Assembly: GCF_001748085.1 (NCBI RefSeq)
Contig: NZ_BBZK01000008.1
Span: 186,001-250,000 of the forward strand
Origin: Streptomyces sp. TP-A0874
GTDB lineage: Bacteria > Actinomycetota > Actinomycetes > Streptomycetales > Streptomycetaceae
Length of the DNA stretch: 64,000 nucleotides
Direction of reading: 5' to 3'
A program made the position numbers and the translations under genes. The notes beneath the pieces were generated by a model. The model saw only the letters and a program-made list of their open reading frames with translations. It was not told the origin of the DNA and did no database searches. Positions 61,375-64,000 of this stretch are shown here, in pieces. Numbering within the stretch: the first letter of the stretch is position 1; the number at the start of each line of letters is the position of its first letter.

Positions 61375-62088
61375 GTGACCGGCCCCCGGCAGGACGAGCC
61401 CGCGCCGGCGATCCGGGTGCTGGTCGTCGAGGACGACCCGGTGGCGGCCCAGGCGCACCGGATGTACGTCGACCGGGTCCAGGGGTTCACGGTCACCGCC
61501 GTCGCCCACACCGCCGCCGAGGCCCGGCGCCTCCTCGAACGCGACCAGGTCGGCCTGCTGCTGCTGGACCTCTACCTGCCCGACGGCCACGGGCTCCAGC
61601 TCCTGCGGTCGCTCAGGGCGGCCGGCCACTCCGCCGACGTGATCGCGGTGACCTCCGCCCGCGACCTCGCGGTGGTCCGCGAAGGCGTCTCGCTCGGTGT
61701 CGTGCAGTACGTGCTGAAACCGTTCACCTTCGCCACCCTGCGCGACCGGCTGGTCCGCTACTCGGAGTTCCGCGCGACGGAGGGGGAGGCCAGCGGGCAG
61801 GACGAGGTGGACCGCGCCCTGGCGGCGCTGCGCGCTCCGCAGCCGGCCGCACTGCCCAAGGGGCTGAGCGGGCCGACCCTGGAGGCGGTGACCCGGGTGC
61901 TGCGCCAGTCCGGCGCGGACGGCGTCACCGCGACCATCGCCGGCGGGGCCGCCGGCATCTCCCGGATCACCGCCCGCCGCTACCTGGAGCACCTGGTGGA
62001 CGTGGGGCGCGCCGAACGGCGACCGCAGTACGGCCAGGTGGGCCGGCCGGAGCTGTGCTACCGCTGGCTGAGCGGCGGCCGGCGCTGA
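61375..62088 (+). CDS. CitB/DcuR-family response regulator
   Basis: The protein has 237 residues. The receiver domain has the acidic pocket VVEDDP (Glu19, Asp20 and Asp21), Asp65 in LLLLDLYLPDGHG as the phosphorylation site, and KPFTF. The C-terminal part carries an HTH (GITARRYLEHLVDVGRAERR preceded by the IAGGAAG turn), as in DcuR and CitB. The start is ambiguous: GTG at 61375 or 61366, both just after the sensor stop. It should activate dctA in response to dicarboxylates. Confidence 0.92.
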   Translation: MTGPRQDEPAPAIRVLVVEDDPVAAQAHRMYVDRVQGFTVTAVAHTAAEARRLLERDQVGLLLLDLYLPDGHGLQLLRSLRAAGHSADVIAVTSARDLAVVREGVSLGVVQYVLKPFTFATLRDRLVRYSEFRATEGEASGQDEVDRALAALRAPQPAALPKGLSGPTLEAVTRVLRQSGADGVTATIAGGAAGISRITARRYLEHLVDVGRAERRPQYGQVGRPELCYRWLSGGRR

Positions 62089-62090
62089 CG

Positions 62091-62138
62091 GCCGTTCGAG
62101 ACGCTACTTCGGCCGACCCACCGGTCGTCTCGCCGGCC
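62091..62138. terminator. Imperfect hairpin between response regulator and pfkA
   Basis: GAGACG (62098-62103) and CGTCTC (62126-62131) are perfect arms, extended outward by GGCC pairs after small bulges. It lies in the 108-bp convergent gap. Confidence 0.4.
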
Positions 62139-62196
62139 GCTCCCGGCCCGGCCCGCCCCGGTGGCCCGGCCAAGGCGGGTGACGCGAAGGCGGAGG

Positions 62197-63222
62197 TCAG
62201 AAGACCGACTCGGCCTCGCGCATCCGGCTCTCCGGCACCCGCTTCAGCTCGGTGACCGCCTCGGCCAGCGGCACCATCACGATCTCCGTGCCGCGGAGCG
62301 CGGTCATCCTGCCGAACTCCCTGCGGTGGGCGGCCTCGACCGCCTGCCAGCCGAACCGAGTGGCCAGCACCCTGTCGTAGGCGGTGGGGGTGCCGCCGCG
62401 CTGCACATGGCCGAGGATGACCGGCCTGGCCTCCTTGCCGAGCCGCTGCTCCAGTTCGCCGGCGAGCCGGTTGCCGATGCCGGCGAACCGCTCGTGGCCG
62501 TACTGGTCGATGGCGCCCTTCTCGTAGGGCATGGTCCCCTCGGCCGGGTGGGCCCCCTCGGCGACGCAGACCACGGCGAACTTCTTGCCGCGGGCGAAGC
62601 GCTCCCGGACCATCGCGCAGATGGCGTCCACCTGGAACGGCCGTTCGGGCAGGCAGATGGCGTGCGCGCCGCCGGCCATGCCCGACTCCAGCGCGATCCA
62701 GCCGGCGTGACGTCCCATGACCTCCACGACCATCACCCGCTGGTGCGACTCCGCGGTCGTCTTCAACCGGTCGATGGCCTCAGTGGCGACACCGACGGCG
62801 GTGTCGAAGCCGAAGGTCCGGTCGGTGGAGGAGATGTCGTTGTCGATGGTCTTGGGGACCCCCACCACCGGCATACCGGCGTCGGAGAGCATCCGGGCGG
62901 CGGTGAGCGTGCCCTCGCCTCCGATCGGGATGAGGGCGTCCAGGCCGAGTTCGCGGCAGAGTTCCTCGGCGTTGTCAGTGGCCTCGCTCAGCCGGTCGCG
63001 CTCCAGGCGGGCCGATCCGAGGATCGTGCCGCCGCGGGCGAGGATGCCGCTCACGGCATCGAGGTCCAGTTTGCGGTAGCGGCGGTCGAGGAGCCCCTTG
63101 AAGCCGTCCTCGAATCCGATGACCTCGTCGCCGTGCCCGACCACCGCCCGGTGCACGACCGACCGGATCACCGCGTTCAGGCCCGGGCAGTCACCGCCCG
63201 CCGTGAGAACTCCGATGCGCAT
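62197..63222 (-). CDS. pfkA: ATP-dependent 6-phosphofructokinase
   Basis: The protein has 341 residues. It phosphorylates fructose 6-phosphate to the 1,6-bisphosphate. RIGVLTAGGDCPGLNAVIRS is the nucleotide loop, LIPIGGEGTLTAARML carries the Gly that favours ATP over pyrophosphate, and TIDNDISSTDRTFGFDTA holds the catalytic Asp; VEVMGRHAGWIAL follows. This is the actinobacterial group III type. The start is ATG at 63222, the first residue of the conserved domain; the frame continues upstream without family sequence. It diverges from pta. Confidence 0.96.
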   Translation of the reverse strand: MRIGVLTAGGDCPGLNAVIRSVVHRAVVGHGDEVIGFEDGFKGLLDRRYRKLDLDAVSGILARGGTILGSARLERDRLSEATDNAEELCRELGLDALIPIGGEGTLTAARMLSDAGMPVVGVPKTIDNDISSTDRTFGFDTAVGVATEAIDRLKTTAESHQRVMVVEVMGRHAGWIALESGMAGGAHAICLPERPFQVDAICAMVRERFARGKKFAVVCVAEGAHPAEGTMPYEKGAIDQYGHERFAGIGNRLAGELEQRLGKEARPVILGHVQRGGTPTAYDRVLATRFGWQAVEAAHRREFGRMTALRGTEIVMVPLAEAVTELKRVPESRMREAESVF

Positions 63223-63621
63223 GCTGCTGTGTCTCCTGCTGCTTGTGGGTGGTGTCCCCATGCCGGAAGGTGGGGGAGGTGAGCTTGGCCGACCTGATTG
63301 TTCCACGGTCGGTACGCCGCCCGCCTTCCGTTCCATCCAGCGGACCACCGGTGCCGCACCGGGCGCGGTCGCCCCGTCGCGACGCCCCGGCATCTCCGCC
63401 GACCCTGGGACGGAAGCCCTGGTGAGAGCGGTGGGCGACGTCCGTCCTCCGTAGGATCGCTCTTCCCGGACGCCCCGCGCGGACCTGCCGGACAGCACGG
63501 GACGGCCCTCGGCTACTCACCCAGGTACTGTCAAGAGGTACCTCTTTCGATCTGATTCTGGTAATCGCCAGACAGAAGCGAACCTCCGATCGGTCGAGTG
63601 AGCGAGGAACGGAGAGCCCGG
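63223..63621. promoter_or_regulatory. Divergent pfkA/pta control region with a 14-bp palindrome
   Basis: No gene in 399 bp. AAGAGGTACCTCTT (63533-63546) is a perfect 14-bp palindrome, 75 bp before the pta start and 310 bp from pfkA. The AT-rich stretch right after it (TTTCGATCTGATTCTGGTAATC) looks like promoter sequence of pta, so a regulator bound at the palindrome would affect pta most. Confidence 0.55.
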
Positions 63622-64000
63622 GTGACCCGCACCGTGTACGTGACCGGTATCGACCGCGGCGACGGCCGCCAGGTGGTCGATCTGGGCGTGATGGAGCTGC
63701 TGACGAGACACGTCGACCGGGTGGGGGTGTTCCGCCCGCTGATGCACGAGGACGGCCCGGACCGGCTCTACGAACTCCTGCGCGCACGCTACCGGCTCTC
63801 CCAGCCCGCCGACACCGTCTACGGCCTCGGCTACCACGAGGCAGCGTCGGTGCAGGCGGAGCGGGGCACCGAGGAGCTGGTCTCCCGGCTCGTCGACCGC
63901 TTCCACCGGGTCGCGCCGGAGTACGAGGCGATGCTGGTGCTGGGCACCGACTACGCCGACACCAACCTCCCCGCCGAACTCGCCCTCAACGCCCGGCTGG
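63622..64000 (+). CDS. pta: Phosphate acetyltransferase, N-terminal part (cut by window edge)
   Basis: 126 codons are visible. The sequence begins TRTVYVTGIDRGDGRQVVDL and continues ELLTRHVDRVGVFRPLMHED, LRARYRL and GYHEAASVQAERGTEELVSR, matching the N-terminal P-loop-like domain of long actinobacterial Pta; the usual GxxGK loop is altered (GIDRGDGRQ). The full enzyme converts acetyl-CoA and phosphate to acetyl phosphate. The catalytic PTA domain lies beyond the window. GTG at 63622 follows CGGAGAG. Next to pfkA, as I recall for S. coelicolor, where ackA follows. Confidence 0.88.
   Translation, partial: MTRTVYVTGIDRGDGRQVVDLGVMELLTRHVDRVGVFRPLMHEDGPDRLYELLRARYRLSQPADTVYGLGYHEAASVQAERGTEELVSRLVDRFHRVAPEYEAMLVLGTDYADTNLPAELALNARL

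Overview
The window is high-GC (about 70% or more), densely packed bacterial DNA with GTG starts, ATGA/GTGA coupled gene pairs and almost no TTA codons. The gene content points to Streptomyces or a close relative: a GlgE-pathway cluster, a fused modBC, paired SseB-like proteins, mnmA near a cysteine desulfurase, and gcvT behind a tandem glycine riboswitch. From memory, most of the order resembles the conserved core of the S. coelicolor chromosome between its pta/pfkA and mnmA regions. I could not run a comparison. I saw no prophage, CRISPR array, rRNA or tRNA.

Layout. 1-5.7 kb: VOC protein, mnmA, Tat-exported amidase, cysteine desulfurase, thioesterase and a TRIC-type channel. 5.7-11.9 kb: an oligopeptide ABC transporter operon, transcribed leftwards. 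12.3-14.9 kb: two SseB-like proteins and a P-loop ATPase. 15.4-18.9 kb: an accessory island with a rhomboid-type protease, a duplicated orphan glycine aptamer, an IS256-type fragment, a small TTA-containing membrane protein, a decayed IS1182-type transposase carrying a (GCCATC)7 expansion, and a tiny GntR regulator divergent from two small genes. 18.8-23.6 kb: the glycine riboswitch followed by gcvT, gcvH, glyA and sdaA (glycine to serine to pyruvate). 23.7-28.4 kb: a TetR/DUF418 pair, a Tat-exported esterase and a chimeric pseudogene. 28.7-32.8 kb: a molybdate module (HTH-Mop regulator, modA, fused modBC, divergent tandem-Mop protein). 33-38.1 kb: a malonate module (GntR regulator, MatC-like carrier, MatB, fused AccD/AccA-like carboxyltransferase). 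38.3-46.3 kb: GH25 muramidase, HATPase regulator, enoyl-CoA hydratase, a heterodimeric ABC exporter and an M4 metalloprotease. 46.4-58 kb: glgP diverging from glgE-treS-mak-glgB. 58-62.1 kb: dctA diverging from a CitA/DcuS-type two-component system. 62.2-64 kb: pfkA, then the start of pta, which is cut by the window edge.

The most interesting places are three. The glycine-riboswitch duplication has left one aptamer in front of a riboswitch-IS-membrane-protein open frame. The malonate cluster has a fused carboxyltransferase where Rhizobium matABC has malonyl-CoA decarboxylase. Several palindromic operator candidates sit in divergent promoter regions, notably a 14-bp perfect palindrome before pta and a 13-bp one in the molybdate module. 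All functions are inferred from reading sequence motifs. No database search was run.
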